A stretch of 64,000 nt of DNA, taken from assembly GCF_030252345.1 (NCBI RefSeq), contig NZ_CP126980.1, positions 8,565,501 through 8,629,500 on the forward strand, written 5' to 3'. Of the stretch, positions 17,554 to 26,967 are shown in pieces. Each line of letters begins with the position of its first letter. Position 1 is the stretch's first letter. The notes beneath the pieces were generated by a model. The model ran no database searches, had not been told where the DNA came from, and saw only the letters and a list, made by a program, of their open reading frames with translations. The DNA is from Actinoplanes oblitus. Lineage in GTDB: Bacteria > Actinomycetota > Actinomycetes > Mycobacteriales > Micromonosporaceae. The position numbers were made by a program, and so were the translations under genes.

Positions 17554-17913
17554 TCAGGCGGCGAAGGTCTGCGGCAGGACCCCGGTGTCCCAGAGCCGGT
17601 CCAGGTGGGCGAGGAAGCCGGTCAGGCTGCGCTCCAGCTCGCGGCGTTCGGCGGCGGGCAGGGCGGCCAGCGGGTCGGCGAAGATCAGGCCCTCCGGGTG
17701 CCTGGCCCGGGTGCCGACGAACTTGCCGCAGGCGGTGCACCAGACGTAGCTGACCAGGGTGGGGCGTCGCGCGGTGGCCGGCGCGGTGAAGTACGCGCGC
17801 AGCCGCCGCTCCCCGCAGGCCGGGCAGTCCCGCTCGCCGGGCGCGGCGAAGAAGCTCTCGCCGCGGGTCAGGGCCGCCACCTCGTCCGCGCTGAAGGTGT
17901 CCCAGGAGGTCAC
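17554..17913 (-). CDS. zinc-ribbon conserved hypothetical protein
   Basis: 119 residues, MTSWDTFSADEVAALTRGESFF. Two CxxC pairs (CPAC near residue 30 and CTAC near residue 60) separated by about 28 residues form a likely zinc ribbon, followed by a helical C-terminus. I do not recognise a functional family. It is 40 bp upstream of the PLP-lyase gene end on the same strand, but that gene is transcribed towards it only in the sense that both read leftward; operon membership is possible. Confidence 0.65.
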   Translation of the reverse strand: MTSWDTFSADEVAALTRGESFFAAPGERDCPACGERRLRAYFTAPATARRPTLVSYVWCTACGKFVGTRARHPEGLIFADPLAALPAAERRELERSLTGFLAHLDRLWDTGVLPQTFAA

Positions 17914-17953
17914 GAGCGGCCGCCCGCCGCGCCGCCGGAGCCGGGCCGGGCGG

Positions 17954-19057
17954 TCACTTCGAGGCGTCCAGGGCGCGGGTGACGTCCTCGACCAGGTCCG
18001 CGGTGTCCTCGATGCCGCAGGAGAAGCGGACGAAGCCCGGGGCGGTGTCGTCGCCGAACTGGGCCCGCCGGTCGGCGGTGGTGTGCACGCCGCCGAACGA
18101 GGTGGCGGCGAACACCAGTTTCGCCGTCGCCAGGAAACGGGCCACCCGCTCGGCGCTGCCCAGGTCGAACGCGACGATGCCGGGGATGCGGCGCATCTGC
18201 CTGCTCGCGACCGGATAGGACGGGTCGGTGGGCAGCCCCGGCCAGCGCAGGCCGGTCACGTCGGGACGGCCGGCCAGCAGCTCGGCGAGGGCCGCCGCGT
18301 TCTGGGTCTGCCGGGCGAGCCGCAGGTCCATGGTGGCCATCGAGCGGTGCGCCAGCCAGCAGTCGAACGCGCCGGGCACGCCGCCGGTCAGCTTCCGCCA
18401 GTTCTCGATCCTGTCGAGAAGCTCGGGATCGCGGGCCGCCACGTAGCCGAGCAGCAGGTCGGAGTGCCCGGTCAGGGCCTTGGTCCCGGACGCCACGACC
18501 AGGTCGGCGCCGAGGGCGAGCGGGTTCTGCCCGAGCGGGGTGGCAGCGGTGTTGTCGACGGCCAGCAGCGCGCCGGCGGCGTGCGCGGCCGCCGCCAGGG
18601 CGGCGATGTCGGCCACGTCCAGGCCGGGGTTGGCCGGGGTCTCCAGCATCACCAGCCGCAGCCCGGTGAGGTCCGGGTACGGCCCGGCGGTGGGTACCAG
18701 GACGCTCTCCACGCCGAGGTCGGCCAGGGCGCCGCGGGCGAACGCGCGTACCGGGAAATAGCCGTCACCGGGGAGCGCCACCCGATCCCCGGCCTTGACC
18801 AGCGCGAGCAGCATCGCGCTGATGGCCGCCTGCCCGCTGGCGAAGGCCAGCGCGGGCCCACCCTCCAGCTCGCCGATCGCGGCCTCCAGGGCTTCCCGGG
18901 TGGGCTGCTCGGTGCGGGCGTAACCATGGGTGCCGGGCCCGGTCACCGGGTCCAGGTGGTAGGGCGCGGCGAAGACCGGCCCGGGCAGGAACGGCTGCCC
19001 GACCTCGGGCTCCGGCAGGCCGGCGTGAACGGATCGGGTCCCGTCGGAATAGCTCAC
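17954..19057 (-). CDS. cystathionine gamma-lyase/synthase-type PLP enzyme
   Basis: 367 residues, GTG start overlapping the gpsA stop by 4 bp. Cys/Met-metabolism PLP enzymes are recognised by [23 protein letters not shown], the SGQAAIS phosphate-binding turn, the VDNTAATP Asp that binds the pyridine N, and the Schiff-base Lys in [18 protein letters not shown]. The C-terminus [21 protein letters not shown] is typical of gamma-lyases. Substrate direction (lyase or synthase) cannot be settled from sequence. The coupling to gpsA is positional, not metabolic in any obvious way. Confidence 0.88.
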   Translation of the reverse strand: MSYSDGTRSVHAGLPEPEVGQPFLPGPVFAAPYHLDPVTGPGTHGYARTEQPTREALEAAIGELEGGPALAFASGQAAISAMLLALVKAGDRVALPGDGYFPVRAFARGALADLGVESVLVPTAGPYPDLTGLRLVMLETPANPGLDVADIAALAAAAHAAGALLAVDNTAATPLGQNPLALGADLVVASGTKALTGHSDLLLGYVAARDPELLDRIENWRKLTGGVPGAFDCWLAHRSMATMDLRLARQTQNAAALAELLAGRPDVTGLRWPGLPTDPSYPVASRQMRRIPGIVAFDLGSAERVARFLATAKLVFAATSFGGVHTTADRRAQFGDDTAPGFVRFSCGIEDTADLVEDVTRALDASK

Positions 19058-20046
19058 TCGGGTTTCATCTCTCGTGTCATCAGCAGTTTCACCGCGACTC
19101 GCGGGTCGGCGCCCTCGTGGCACACCTTCTCCACCTGCTCGACGATCGGCATCTCGACGCCGTGCGCGCGGGCCAGGTCGCGGATGGACAGGCAGCTCTT
19201 CACACCCTCGGCGGTCTGCCGGGTCGCCGCCTGGGCCTGCTCCAGGCTCTCGCCGCGACCCAGGTGCTCGCCGAAGGTGCGGTTGCGGGACAGCCGGGAG
19301 GAGCAGGAGGCCACCAGGTCGCCGAGACCGGCCAGGCCGGCGAAGGTCAGCGGGTCGGCGCCGAGCGCCACCCCGAGCCGGGACGTCTCGGCCAGGCCGC
19401 GGGTGATCAGCGAGGCCTTGGTGTTGTCGCCGAGGCCGATCGCCGAGGCCATCCCGTAGGCCAGGGCGATCACGTTCTTCACCGCGCCGCCGAGTTCGCA
19501 GCCGAGCACGTCGTCGCTGGTGTAGGGGCGGAAATAGGGGGTGGCCAGGGCGTGCTGGACCTGCCGGGCGCGGTCCTCGTCGGTGCACGCCACCACGGTC
19601 GCGGTGGGCTGGTCGGCGGCGATCTCCGGAGCCAGGTTGGGCCCGGAGACGACCACCACCCGCTCCGGGGCGACACCGGCGGTCTCCACGATCACCTCGC
19701 TCATCCGCTTCAGCGTGCCGAGCTCGATGCCCTTCATCAGGGAGACCACCGTGGCGTCGCGCGGGAAGAAGCCGGACCAGTCGGCCAGGTTGCCGCGCAG
19801 CGTCTGGGACGGCACCGCGATCGCGATCAGCTCGGCGCCGTCGACCGCCTCGGCCAGGTCGGTGGTCGCGGTGACCAGTTTCGACAGCCGGACGCCGGGC
19901 AGCGAGCCCTCGTTGCCGTGCTGGTCGCGGATCTCCGCGGCGACCGTCTCCCGGCGCGCCCGGATGGTCACCTCCGAGCCCGCGTCGCCGAGCACCTTGG
20001 CGAACGCGGTACCCCAGGCGCCGGATCCGATGACGGCCGCTTTCAT
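19054..20046 (-). CDS. gpsA: glycerol-3-phosphate dehydrogenase [NAD(P)+]
   Basis: Makes sn-glycerol 3-phosphate for phospholipids. 330 residues: the Rossmann motif [16 protein letters not shown] at the start, [18 protein letters not shown], the catalytic Lys region [25 protein letters not shown], and [18 protein letters not shown]. Normal length. It overlaps plsC upstream by 4 bp and the PLP-lyase gene downstream by 4 bp, so plsC-gpsA-lyase is a tight operon. Confidence 0.96.
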   Translation of the reverse strand: MKAAVIGSGAWGTAFAKVLGDAGSEVTIRARRETVAAEIRDQHGNEGSLPGVRLSKLVTATTDLAEAVDGAELIAIAVPSQTLRGNLADWSGFFPRDATVVSLMKGIELGTLKRMSEVIVETAGVAPERVVVVSGPNLAPEIAADQPTATVVACTDEDRARQVQHALATPYFRPYTSDDVLGCELGGAVKNVIALAYGMASAIGLGDNTKASLITRGLAETSRLGVALGADPLTFAGLAGLGDLVASCSSRLSRNRTFGEHLGRGESLEQAQAATRQTAEGVKSCLSIRDLARAHGVEMPIVEQVEKVCHEGADPRVAVKLLMTREMKPE

Positions 20047-20798
20047 GACGCGTCCTCCGAGGTCGAGGCCCGCCGGGCGGGCCAGTCGTAGAGCGCCGGC
20101 GGTTCGCCGTCGCGGATCGTGCCGAGCAGGTCACGGATGGCCAGCATGATCTGCTCGGTCATGTCGTCGAGCACCTGGCGGGTCGGCTCGGCGCCGGCCC
20201 AGCGGCTCAGGTCGACCGGATCGCCGGTGGTGACGGTGACCGCCGCCCGGGTCGCCTTGAGCCGGTTGGTCCGCGGGTCGAAGACCGTCTGCGCGCCCCA
20301 GTTCGCGATCGGGATCACCGGGGCGCCGGTGAGCAGGGCCAGCCGGGCCGCGCCGGTCTTGCCACGCATCGGCCACAGGTCGGGGCTGCGGGTGGTGGTG
20401 CCCTCCGGGTAGATCACCACGGCGCCGCCCTCCCGCAGGGCCTGGACCAGGGTCTCCAGCGATTTCACCGCCTCGACGCTGCCCCGTTCGACGGGGACCT
20501 GCTTGGTCCTGACCAACAGGGGCCCGATGATCGGCACCCGCCAGATGCTGGCCTTGCCGAGGAACCGGGGCCAGCGGCCGGCCTTGTAGATGTAGTGCGC
20601 CACGACCAGCGGGTCGAAGTGCGACACGTGGTTGGGGACGAGGATCACACCACCCGACTGCGGGAGCTTCTCCATCCCGAGCCAGGTCCGCTTCGTCCAG
20701 CAGGTCATGACGGGGACCACCAGCATCACCGCGAAACGCTGCCAGAACCCGAGCCTGTGCTGCGCCACGGCATCCCCCGTCCCTCGATCGGCGACCAT
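20043..20798 (-). CDS. plsC: 1-acyl-sn-glycerol-3-phosphate acyltransferase
   Basis: Second acylation of phosphatidic acid synthesis. 251 residues with the acyltransferase motifs [10 protein letters not shown] (catalytic His-x4-Asp, about residues 58-67), the middle motif around FLGKASIW and PVERGS, and [10 protein letters not shown] hydrophobic N-terminal segment ([13 protein letters not shown]) should associate it with the membrane. The ATG at 20798 is used; an alternative downstream GTG would shorten it by about 11 residues. It heads the plsC-gpsA-lyase operon, divergent from cofC. Confidence 0.93.
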   Translation of the reverse strand: MVADRGTGDAVAQHRLGFWQRFAVMLVVPVMTCWTKRTWLGMEKLPQSGGVILVPNHVSHFDPLVVAHYIYKAGRWPRFLGKASIWRVPIIGPLLVRTKQVPVERGSVEAVKSLETLVQALREGGAVVIYPEGTTTRSPDLWPMRGKTGAARLALLTGAPVIPIANWGAQTVFDPRTNRLKATRAAVTVTTGDPVDLSRWAGAEPTRQVLDDMTEQIMLAIRDLLGTIRDGEPPALYDWPARRASTSEDAS

Positions 20799-20922
20799 GT
20801 CGCCGGTGCACCTGCGACGAAATCATGCCCCCTCCCAGCCCGCCGTACCAGGTAGGGGTATTTCCAGTGGTACCGCGAACCGCCGGAGCGGGGCGGGCCC
20901 GGGTGTGCGGCAGACTTGCGGG

Positions 20923-21576
20923 GTGGCAGTGCGGAATTGGATGACGGTTATCCCGGTCAAGCGGCTGGACGCGGCAAAGAGCCGGCTGCGCGGCGCGGTG
21001 GCGCGGGACAGGCATCCGGAGCTCGTGCTGGCCATGGTGTGCGACACCGCCGCCGCCGTGCTGAACGCCAGCACGGTGGCCGGGCTGATCGTGGTCACCG
21101 ACGACCCGGTGGTGGCCGGGGCCGTACGCGACCTGGGTGCCAAGGTGGCGCCGGACCCGGGCGCCGGGCTGAACGCGGCGCTGCGGTCCGGCGCCGAGGA
21201 GATCGCCGGGCTCGGCACGCATCGCGCGGTGCTCACCGGTGACCTGCCGGCCCTGCGGTCCGGGCAGCTGGACGCGGCCCTCGCCGCGGTGTCCGGGCGG
21301 GGCTTCGTGCCGGACGCCGCCGGGACCGGCACCGTGCTGCTGGCCGCGGCGCCCCGGGTGCCGCTCGACCCGCGGTTCGGCCCCGGCTCGGCGGCCGCCC
21401 ACCTGGCCTCCGGCGCGGCCCCGCTGACCGGTGACTGGCCGGGCCTGCGGCAGGACGTGGACACCGCCGCCGACCTGGACGTCGTGCTCCGCCTGGGCGC
21501 GGGTGACCGGACGCACACCCTGCTGCGTGATGTCGGACTCAGCCAGGCGTGCACACCGGCCGGCTGCGCCAGGTAG
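20923..21576 (+). CDS. cofC: 2-phospho-L-lactate (phosphoenolpyruvate) guanylyltransferase
   Basis: Nucleotidyltransferase of coenzyme F420 synthesis (CofC/FbiD), activating phospholactate or phosphoenolpyruvate with GTP. 217 residues from the GTG at 20923 (VAVRNWMTVIPVKRLDAAKSRL). An ATG at 20941 is the alternative. Visible motifs are IPVKRLDAAKSRLRG (GTP-binding Lys/Arg), ALTDDP-like VVTDDPVVAGAVRDLG, DPGAGLNAAL, LTGDLPAL and the C-terminal RQDVDTAADLDVV. The gpsA-fbiD-ppk-mutT1 order matches Mycobacterium exactly. Confidence 0.93.
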   Translation: MAVRNWMTVIPVKRLDAAKSRLRGAVARDRHPELVLAMVCDTAAAVLNASTVAGLIVVTDDPVVAGAVRDLGAKVAPDPGAGLNAALRSGAEEIAGLGTHRAVLTGDLPALRSGQLDAALAAVSGRGFVPDAAGTGTVLLAAAPRVPLDPRFGPGSAAAHLASGAAPLTGDWPGLRQDVDTAADLDVVLRLGAGDRTHTLLRDVGLSQACTPAGCAR

Positions 21577-21586
21577 CGTCTCTGGC

Positions 21587-21784
21587 ATGCAGGGCACCAT
21601 CGCCACCTTCGACCCCGGCACCCGCAGTGGCACGCTGCTCCTCGACGATGGCTCTGAGCTGGCCTTCGGGGCGGACGCGTTCGCCCGCTCCGGGCTGCGG
21701 CTGCTCCGGCTGGGTCAGCGGGTCTCGATCGAGGCCGAACCCGGCGGCGAGGTTCACCGCGTGGTAATTCCTGGAATCGCCTAA
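21587..21784 (+). CDS. cold-shock-domain-like small protein
   Basis: 65 residues, MQGTIATFDPGTRSGTLLLDDGSELAF. It has the cold-shock fold pattern G-T-I/V-x-x-F-D-x-x-x-x-x-G-x-L/F and a hydrophobic core, but the RNP1/RNP2 aromatic residues of true CspA proteins are mostly missing, so nucleic-acid binding is uncertain. It begins 10 bp after the cofC stop and is probably in the same transcript as cofC and perhaps ppk. Confidence 0.75.
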   Translation: MQGTIATFDPGTRSGTLLLDDGSELAFGADAFARSGLRLLRLGQRVSIEAEPGGEVHRVVIPGIA

Positions 21785-21839
21785 GTTGATCATTGGGTAG
21801 TTCGTTTCACGTTCCGCTCGAAGCGGCAATGATGGACCC

Positions 21840-24101
21840 ATGCACACCCCGCCCCGGACCCCCGAGACCCGCCGGCGTGGCCCGAACGGCCGCTTTCTCC
21901 CGCAGACGCCCGCCGACGTCGTCGCTGTAACTGAACCGGTCAAGCCTGTGGTGGAGGATGCGGTGCCGAAATCGAAGCCGGTGGCCCTGCCGGTCGAGCC
22001 CCGACCCGTCTTCGAGGAGGATCCGGACCAGGGCTACTACCTCCCCGACGACCGCTTCGCGAACCGCGAGCTGTCCTGGCTCGATTTCAACGCGCGGGTG
22101 CTGGCGCTCGCCGAGGATCCGGGCACCCCGCTGCTGGAACGGGCGAAATTCCTGGCGATCTTCGCGAGCAATCTGGACGAGTTCTACATGGTCCGGGTCG
22201 CCGGGCTGAAACGCCGGTTGAGCGCCGGCCTGCCGGTGCGCGGCGGTGACCGTTCCCCGCTGCGGCAGCAGATCGAGATGATCACCGAGCGCACCGCCGA
22301 CCTGGTGACCCGGCACGCCGCCTGCTTCGCCGACGAGGTCCGGCCGAAACTGGCCGCCGAGGGCATCGAGCTGGTCAGCTGGAAGGAGCTGGACGAGCCG
22401 GAGCGGGGCCGGCTGCGCGGCTTCTTCCGGGAGCAGGTCTTCCCGGTGCTCACCCCGCTGGCGGTGGACCCGGCCCACCCGTTCCCGTACATCTCGAGTC
22501 GCTCGCTCAACCTGGCGGTGGCGCTGCGCTACCCGGACGGCGACAACCCGGAGCTGTTCGCCCGGATCAAGGTGCCGAACAACGTGCCCCGCTTCGTGAC
22601 GGTGCAGAACGACAGCCGCGGGGTCCGGTTCCTGCCCATCGAGGACCTGATCGCGAACCACCTGGACCAGCTGTTCCCGGGCATGCAGATCCTGGAGACG
22701 CACGCGTTCCGGGTGACCCGCAACGCCGAGCTGGAGGTCGACGAGGACCGCGACGAGGACCTGCTGCAGGCGCTGGAGCGGGAGCTGGCCCAGCGCCGGT
22801 TCGGCCCGCCGGTCCGGCTCGAGGTGGCCGCCTCGATCAGCGACCACGTGCTCGACCTGCTGGTCCGCGAGCTCGACATGGACAGCCACGACGTGCTGCG
22901 GGTGCCCGGCGTGCTCGACCTGTCGGCGCTCTGGCAGGTCTTCGGCGAGTGCGACAGGGACGACCTCAAGGACCGCCCTTTCGTCCCGGCGACCCACCCG
23001 CAGCTGGCCGACGGGGAGGTGCCGCGGAGCGTGTTCAATCGGCTGCGCGAGTCGGACATCCTGGTGCACCACCCCTACCACTCCTTCTCGACCAGCGTGC
23101 AGCGCTTCATCGAGCAGGCGGCCGCCGACCCGAACGTGCTGGCCATCAAGCAGACCCTCTACCGCACCTCGGGTGACTCGCCGATCGTCGACGCGCTGGT
23201 GGACGCCGCCGCGGCCGGCAAGCAGGTGGTGGTGCTGGTCGAGGTGAAAGCCCGGTTCGACGAGGTGGCCAACATCGCCTGGGCTCGCACCCTGGAGCGG
23301 GCCGGCTGCCACGTGGTCTACGGCCTGGTCGGGCTCAAGACGCACTGCAAGACCGCGCTGGTGGTCCGGCAGGAGGGCAACCAGCTGCGGCGGTACTGCC
23401 ACATCGGCACCGGCAACTACCACCCGAAGACCGCCCGGCTCTACGAGGACTTCGGCATGCTGACCGCCGACCCCGAGGTGGGCGCGGACGTCACCGACCT
23501 GTTCAACGTGCTCACCGGGTACAGCCGGCAGACCACCTTCCGGCGGCTGCTGGTCGCCCCGCACGGGGTGCGCCGCGGCCTGCTGGACCGGCTGGCGGAG
23601 CAGGCCAAGATCGCCCGGGCCGGCGGCGACGCGCTGGTCCAGATCAAGGTGAACTCGATGGTCGACGAGGAGACCGCCGACGCGTTGTACCGCGCCTCGC
23701 AGGACGGCGTGAAGATCGACCTGGTGATCCGCGGGATGTGCACGCTGCGCCCGGGCGTCCCCGGCCTGTCGGAGAACATCCGGGTCCGCTCGATCGTCGG
23801 CCGGTTCCTGGAGCACTCCCGGGTCTTCCGGTTCGGCAGCGGTGACGACGCGGAGTACTGGATCGGCTCGGCCGACCTGATGCACCGCAACCTGGACCGC
23901 CGGGTGGAGGCGCTGGTCAAGGTGACCATGCCGTCCGCCCGCGAGGAGTTGCGCAACGTGCTGGAGCTGTCGATGGCCGAGGGCACCGAGGCTTGGGACC
24001 TGGGTGGCGACGGCGTCTGGCGGCGCAACACCGGCGAGCCGACCGGCAAGCAGGTGCATCTCCAGGAGGCCCTGCTGCGGCGGGTCATCAAGGCCGGCTG
24101 A
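21840..24101 (+). CDS. ppk1: polyphosphate kinase 1
   Basis: Reversible synthesis of polyphosphate from ATP, membrane-associated. 753 residues. After a divergent N-terminal extension, the core starts [48 protein letters not shown] and the autophosphorylation region [43 protein letters not shown] are typical PPK1. A TP-rich start ([13 protein letters not shown]) adds about 60 residues before the core. The gene ends with a 1-bp overlap (TGATG) into mutT1. Confidence 0.97.
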   Translation: MHTPPRTPETRRRGPNGRFLPQTPADVVAVTEPVKPVVEDAVPKSKPVALPVEPRPVFEEDPDQGYYLPDDRFANRELSWLDFNARVLALAEDPGTPLLERAKFLAIFASNLDEFYMVRVAGLKRRLSAGLPVRGGDRSPLRQQIEMITERTADLVTRHAACFADEVRPKLAAEGIELVSWKELDEPERGRLRGFFREQVFPVLTPLAVDPAHPFPYISSRSLNLAVALRYPDGDNPELFARIKVPNNVPRFVTVQNDSRGVRFLPIEDLIANHLDQLFPGMQILETHAFRVTRNAELEVDEDRDEDLLQALERELAQRRFGPPVRLEVAASISDHVLDLLVRELDMDSHDVLRVPGVLDLSALWQVFGECDRDDLKDRPFVPATHPQLADGEVPRSVFNRLRESDILVHHPYHSFSTSVQRFIEQAAADPNVLAIKQTLYRTSGDSPIVDALVDAAAAGKQVVVLVEVKARFDEVANIAWARTLERAGCHVVYGLVGLKTHCKTALVVRQEGNQLRRYCHIGTGNYHPKTARLYEDFGMLTADPEVGADVTDLFNVLTGYSRQTTFRRLLVAPHGVRRGLLDRLAEQAKIARAGGDALVQIKVNSMVDEETADALYRASQDGVKIDLVIRGMCTLRPGVPGLSENIRVRSIVGRFLEHSRVFRFGSGDDAEYWIGSADLMHRNLDRRVEALVKVTMPSAREELRNVLELSMAEGTEAWDLGGDGVWRRNTGEPTGKQVHLQEALLRRVIKAG

Positions 24102-24979
24102 TGCCGGCTCCGGCACACGCCGCGGGCGGCGTCCTCTACCGCCCGGGCCCGGACGGCGCACCCGAGGTGTGCCTGGTGCATCGCCCGCGGTACGACGACT
24201 GGAGCCTGCCCAAGGGCACCGTCAAGCGCGGCGAGCCGGCCCTGGCCGCGGCGATCCGCGAGGTGGCCGAGGAGACCGGCGCGCAGGGCATCCCGGAGTT
24301 CGGCCTGCCCGAGGTGGCCTACCGGCTGCCCGACGGCCGGCCGAAGACCGTGCGGTTCTGGCTGATGCGGGCCGCCACCGGCGGCCCGGTCCGGGACACC
24401 GGCGAGGTCGACAAGCTGACCTGGCTGCCGGTGCCGGAGGCCGCCGAGCGGCTGACCTATCCGGACGAGCGCCCGCTGCTCGACCTGGTGGCCGGCCTGC
24501 CGCCGATCACCTCGGTGGTGGCGCTGGTCCGGCACGCGCACGCCGGCGAGCGGAAACACTGGTCCGGCCCGGACTCACTGCGCCCGATCAGCGCGAAGGG
24601 GCAGCGGCAGGCCGGCCGGGTCGCCGAGCGCCTGGCCACCTTCCGGCCGCAGCGGATGGTCGCGGCCACCCCGTTGCGCTGCTCGCAGACCCTGCAGCCG
24701 CTGGTCGCGGCGACCGGGCTGCCGCTGGTGGTGGACGCCGCGTTCGCCGAGCCGGACGAGCCGTCCGAGCTGCCGGCCACACTGCGGGCCGCCCGGGAGC
24801 GGCTGGCCGAGCTGCGGGCCGCCGGGCGGGTGGTGGTGTGCAGTCAGGGCAAGGTGATGCCGCCGCTGCTGGCGCAGCTCACCGGGGCGGCGGACGCCGA
24901 GCCGTACCGGACGCGCAAGGGTGACGGCTGGCTGCTCACCTGGTCCGGCGCGACGCTACTAGGGGCCTCGCGCTGGTGA
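24101..24979 (+). CDS. mutT1: Nudix hydrolase-histidine phosphatase fusion, MutT1-like
   Basis: 292 residues. The N-terminal Nudix domain has the full box (G-x5-E-x7-REVAEETG, about residues 44-66), and the C-terminal histidine-phosphatase domain begins LVRHAHAGER (RHA motif). This is the MutT1 architecture known from Mycobacterium, which hydrolyses 8-oxo-dGTP/GTP derivatives and diadenosine polyphosphates. It is coupled to ppk by a 1-bp overlap. Its 3' end overlaps the convergent small membrane-protein ORF by 44 bp. Confidence 0.94.
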   Translation: MPAPAHAAGGVLYRPGPDGAPEVCLVHRPRYDDWSLPKGTVKRGEPALAAAIREVAEETGAQGIPEFGLPEVAYRLPDGRPKTVRFWLMRAATGGPVRDTGEVDKLTWLPVPEAAERLTYPDERPLLDLVAGLPPITSVVALVRHAHAGERKHWSGPDSLRPISAKGQRQAGRVAERLATFRPQRMVAATPLRCSQTLQPLVAATGLPLVVDAAFAEPDEPSELPATLRAARERLAELRAAGRVVVCSQGKVMPPLLAQLTGAADAEPYRTRKGDGWLLTWSGATLLGASRW

Positions 24980-25346
24980 CCGGCTCGATCCGCCAGTGCC
25001 CGACCAGGTCGCCGGTGAGCCAGCGGGCCCGCCACAGCTCGTCGCGGCGGGGCTCCCAGTCGCGGTAGGGCAGGAGCGCCAGCCGCCAGCTCAGCACCCC
25101 GGCCAGGTACCAGCCGTACAGCGGGACGGCGCCGGCCAGGCCATCCCGGACGCGATAGGAGGTTCCGGGGGCGTACCCGGCCACCGCCAGGCCGCACCAG
25201 CCGCAGGTGACCAGCCAGTCCAGCGCCGGCCAGCCGGTGGCCTGCTCGGCCAGGTCGCCGAGCGTCCACCCGGGCACGACAGCCAGCGCGAACAGGCCCG
25301 CGGCCAGGCTCGCGCGGGCCGTCAAACCTCTCGGTCTGCGTTCCAT
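24936..25346 (-). CDS. small hypothetical membrane protein
   Basis: 136 residues, MERRPRGLTARASLAAGLFALAV. Three to four hydrophobic segments (LAAGLFALAVVPGWTL, WLVTCGWCGLAVAGY, AVPLYGWYLAGVLSWRLALL), several Trp, and a basic C-terminus. I recognise no family. The 44-bp antisense overlap with mutT1 makes the 3' end doubtful, and the ORF is not supported by a clear ribosome-binding site. Hydrophobic pattern and codon use favour a real gene, but only moderately. Confidence 0.5.
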   Translation of the reverse strand: MERRPRGLTARASLAAGLFALAVVPGWTLGDLAEQATGWPALDWLVTCGWCGLAVAGYAPGTSYRVRDGLAGAVPLYGWYLAGVLSWRLALLPYRDWEPRRDELWRARWLTGDLVGHWRIEPVTSARPLVASRRTR

Positions 25347-25393
25347 GCCCGGACGGTAGGCCCGGGGCTCGGTCTGCTCGCGGCAAACGAAAA

Positions 25394-25417
25394 GGCGTCC
25401 ACCGTACGGTGGACGCC
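25394..25417 (-). terminator. intrinsic terminator of hupB
   Basis: A perfect 24-bp palindrome (GGCGTCCACCGT / ACGGTGGACGCC) 19 bp beyond the hupB stop; on the leftward strand it is followed by TTTTCG. As RNA the tip must open to form a loop, leaving a stem of about 10 bp. This fits a terminator for the abundant hupB transcript. Confidence 0.85.
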
Positions 25418-25435
25418 CCTGTCGCCGTCGTGAGC

Positions 25436-26197
25436 TCAGCGTGCCTTGCGGTTGGCCGCCGCCTTGGCCGTCGCGGCGCCCTTGGCCCGGGCCGGAGCCG
25501 CGGCCGGGGTGGCGGTCTTGCGCGCCGTGGTCTTCTTGGCCGCGGCGGTCTTGGTCGTCGCCTTCTTGGCCGGCGCGGTCTTCGCCGCCGTCTTCTTCGC
25601 CGTCGCCGCCTTCGTCGCCGGCGCGGTCTTCGCCGCCGTCTTCTTCGCGGTAGCGGCCTTGGTCGCGGCCTTCGTGGCGGTCGCGGCCTTGGTGCCGGTC
25701 GCGGCCTTGGTGGCGGTCGTGGCCTTGGTCGCCGGCGCGGTCTTCGCCGCCGTGGCCTTCTTGGTCGCGGCCGTCGTCGCGGTCTTCTTCGCCGTGGCGG
25801 TGGCCTTGGTGGCTGTCGCCTTGGCCGCCGTCTTGGTGGCCGTCGTCTTCTTCGCCGGCGCCGCCTTGGTCACCGCGGTCTTGGCGACAGCGGTCTTCTT
25901 GGCGCCGGCCGCCTTCGCCGGTTTCCCGCTGGCGACCAGTTCCCGGAAGGTGTTTCCGGGCCGGAATGCGGCGACTGACGTCTTCTTCACCTTCACCGGC
26001 TCGCCGGTTCGCGGATTCCGCGCTGTTCGCGCATTGCGCGACCGCTTCTCCCACGATCCGAAGCCGGTGAGGGACACCTTGTCACCCTTGGCGACGGCGT
26101 TCTGCACCTCACTGATGAACGCGTCCAGCGCAATCGTCGCCGTCTTCTTGTCGCCCAGCTTGACGGCGAGCGCCTCAATGAGCTCGGCCTTGTTCAC
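25436..26197 (-). CDS. hupB: HU-family nucleoid protein with long Lys/Ala tail
   Basis: 253 residues from the GTG at 26197, which follows GGGAGGAAACC; the longer in-frame ORF upstream is rejected. Residues 1-90 are a complete HU fold: VNKAELIEALAVKLGDKKTATIAL, then GFGSWEKRSRNARTARNPRTGEPVKVK and FRPGN, the DNA-binding arm. From about residue 95 the protein is a histone-H1-like tail made of degenerate AAKK/ATKA/PAKK units, as in mycobacterial HupB/HLP. The tail's DNA is locally repetitive (25440-25930), so its length may vary between strains. Expected role: nucleoid compaction and DNA protection. Confidence 0.95.
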   Translation of the reverse strand: MNKAELIEALAVKLGDKKTATIALDAFISEVQNAVAKGDKVSLTGFGSWEKRSRNARTARNPRTGEPVKVKKTSVAAFRPGNTFRELVASGKPAKAAGAKKTAVAKTAVTKAAPAKKTTATKTAAKATATKATATAKKTATTAATKKATAAKTAPATKATTATKAATGTKAATATKAATKAATAKKTAAKTAPATKAATAKKTAAKTAPAKKATTKTAAAKKTTARKTATPAAAPARAKGAATAKAAANRKAR

Positions 26198-26310
26198 GGT
26201 TTCCTCCCGGACGTGAGAACTGGCCCGTCGCAGGCCATTCTGCGCGCACGGTATGCCCTCTGACCTGGAGACACAAACATTCGGGGCAAAAATCCGTTGT
26301 GTCCCAACGA

Positions 26311-26347
26311 AATTCGCCCCCATCGGCGACACCGACGGGGGCGAATT
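26311..26347 (-). terminator. intrinsic terminator of the leuCD operon
   Basis: 11-bp perfect stem AATTCGCCCCC / GGGGGCGAATT with an inner TCGG/CCGA pairing and a loop of about 5 nt, ending in TTTCGTT on the leftward strand. It sits 12 bp after the leuD stop, in the 162-bp gap before hupB. Confidence 0.85.
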
Positions 26348-26359
26348 CCTGACCTCGAG

Positions 26360-26950
26360 TTAAAGAGTGACCACCGGCTTGAAAGCCGGACGACCCTTCT
26401 CGTACGCGCTAATCGCGTCCTCGTGGCGCAACGTCAGTCCGATGTCGTCGAGCCCCTCCATGAGGCGCCAACGGCTGAAATCGTCGATCGGGAACGAGTA
26501 CGCCGCGTCGTCCACCCGGACCACCCGGTCGGCCAGGTCGACGGTGATCTGCTTCTCCGGCTCGCTCTCGGCGAGATCCCAGAGGCTCTCCACCACCTTC
26601 TGGTCGAGCTGGACCGGCAGCAGGCCCTCCTTGAGCGCGTTGCCCCGGAAGATGTCGCCGAACCGGGCCGCGATCACCGCCTTGAAGCCCCAGTCGCGCA
26701 GCGCCCAGACGGCGTGCTGGCGGGACGAGCCGGTGCCGAAGTTCGGCCCGGCCACCAGGATGGTGGCGCCGGCGTGCGCCGGGTTGTGCAGCACGAAATC
26801 CGGGTCCTCGCGCCAGGCGCTGAAGAGACCGTCCTCGAAGCCGGTGCGGGTGACCCGCTTCAGGTAGACCGCCGGGATGATCTGGTCGGTGTCCACATCG
26901 GAACGGCGGAGCGGCATGACCTTGCCGCTGTGCGTGACGAACTTGTCCAT
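26360..26950 (-). CDS. leuD: 3-isopropylmalate dehydratase small subunit
   Basis: 196 residues starting [30 protein letters not shown]. Swivel-domain signature motifs are [19 protein letters not shown] and [22 protein letters not shown]. It works with LeuC to isomerise 2- to 3-isopropylmalate in leucine synthesis. It lies 17 bp after leuC and shares its transcript. The C-terminus ([15 protein letters not shown]) is the normal one. Confidence 0.97.
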   Translation of the reverse strand: MDKFVTHSGKVMPLRRSDVDTDQIIPAVYLKRVTRTGFEDGLFSAWREDPDFVLHNPAHAGATILVAGPNFGTGSSRQHAVWALRDWGFKAVIAARFGDIFRGNALKEGLLPVQLDQKVVESLWDLAESEPEKQITVDLADRVVRVDDAAYSFPIDDFSRWRLMEGLDDIGLTLRHEDAISAYEKGRPAFKPVVTL

Positions 26951-26967
26951 GAGTTGATATCCCCTAC

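Noticed and set aside
17954..20134. Single 726-codon frame covering gpsA and the PLP lyase
   Set aside because: Only its C-terminal half is a protein family; the first part is a shadow of gpsA, which is read in another frame with a clear GTGA junction.
21807..24161. 784-codon open frame antisense to ppk
   Set aside because: Low-complexity His/Val/Leu/Gln composition typical of an antisense frame in GC-rich DNA; ppk is certain.
26198..26332. N-terminal extension of HupB
   Set aside because: No conservation and no ribosome-binding site; the GTG at 26197 with GGGAGGAA begins the HU fold.
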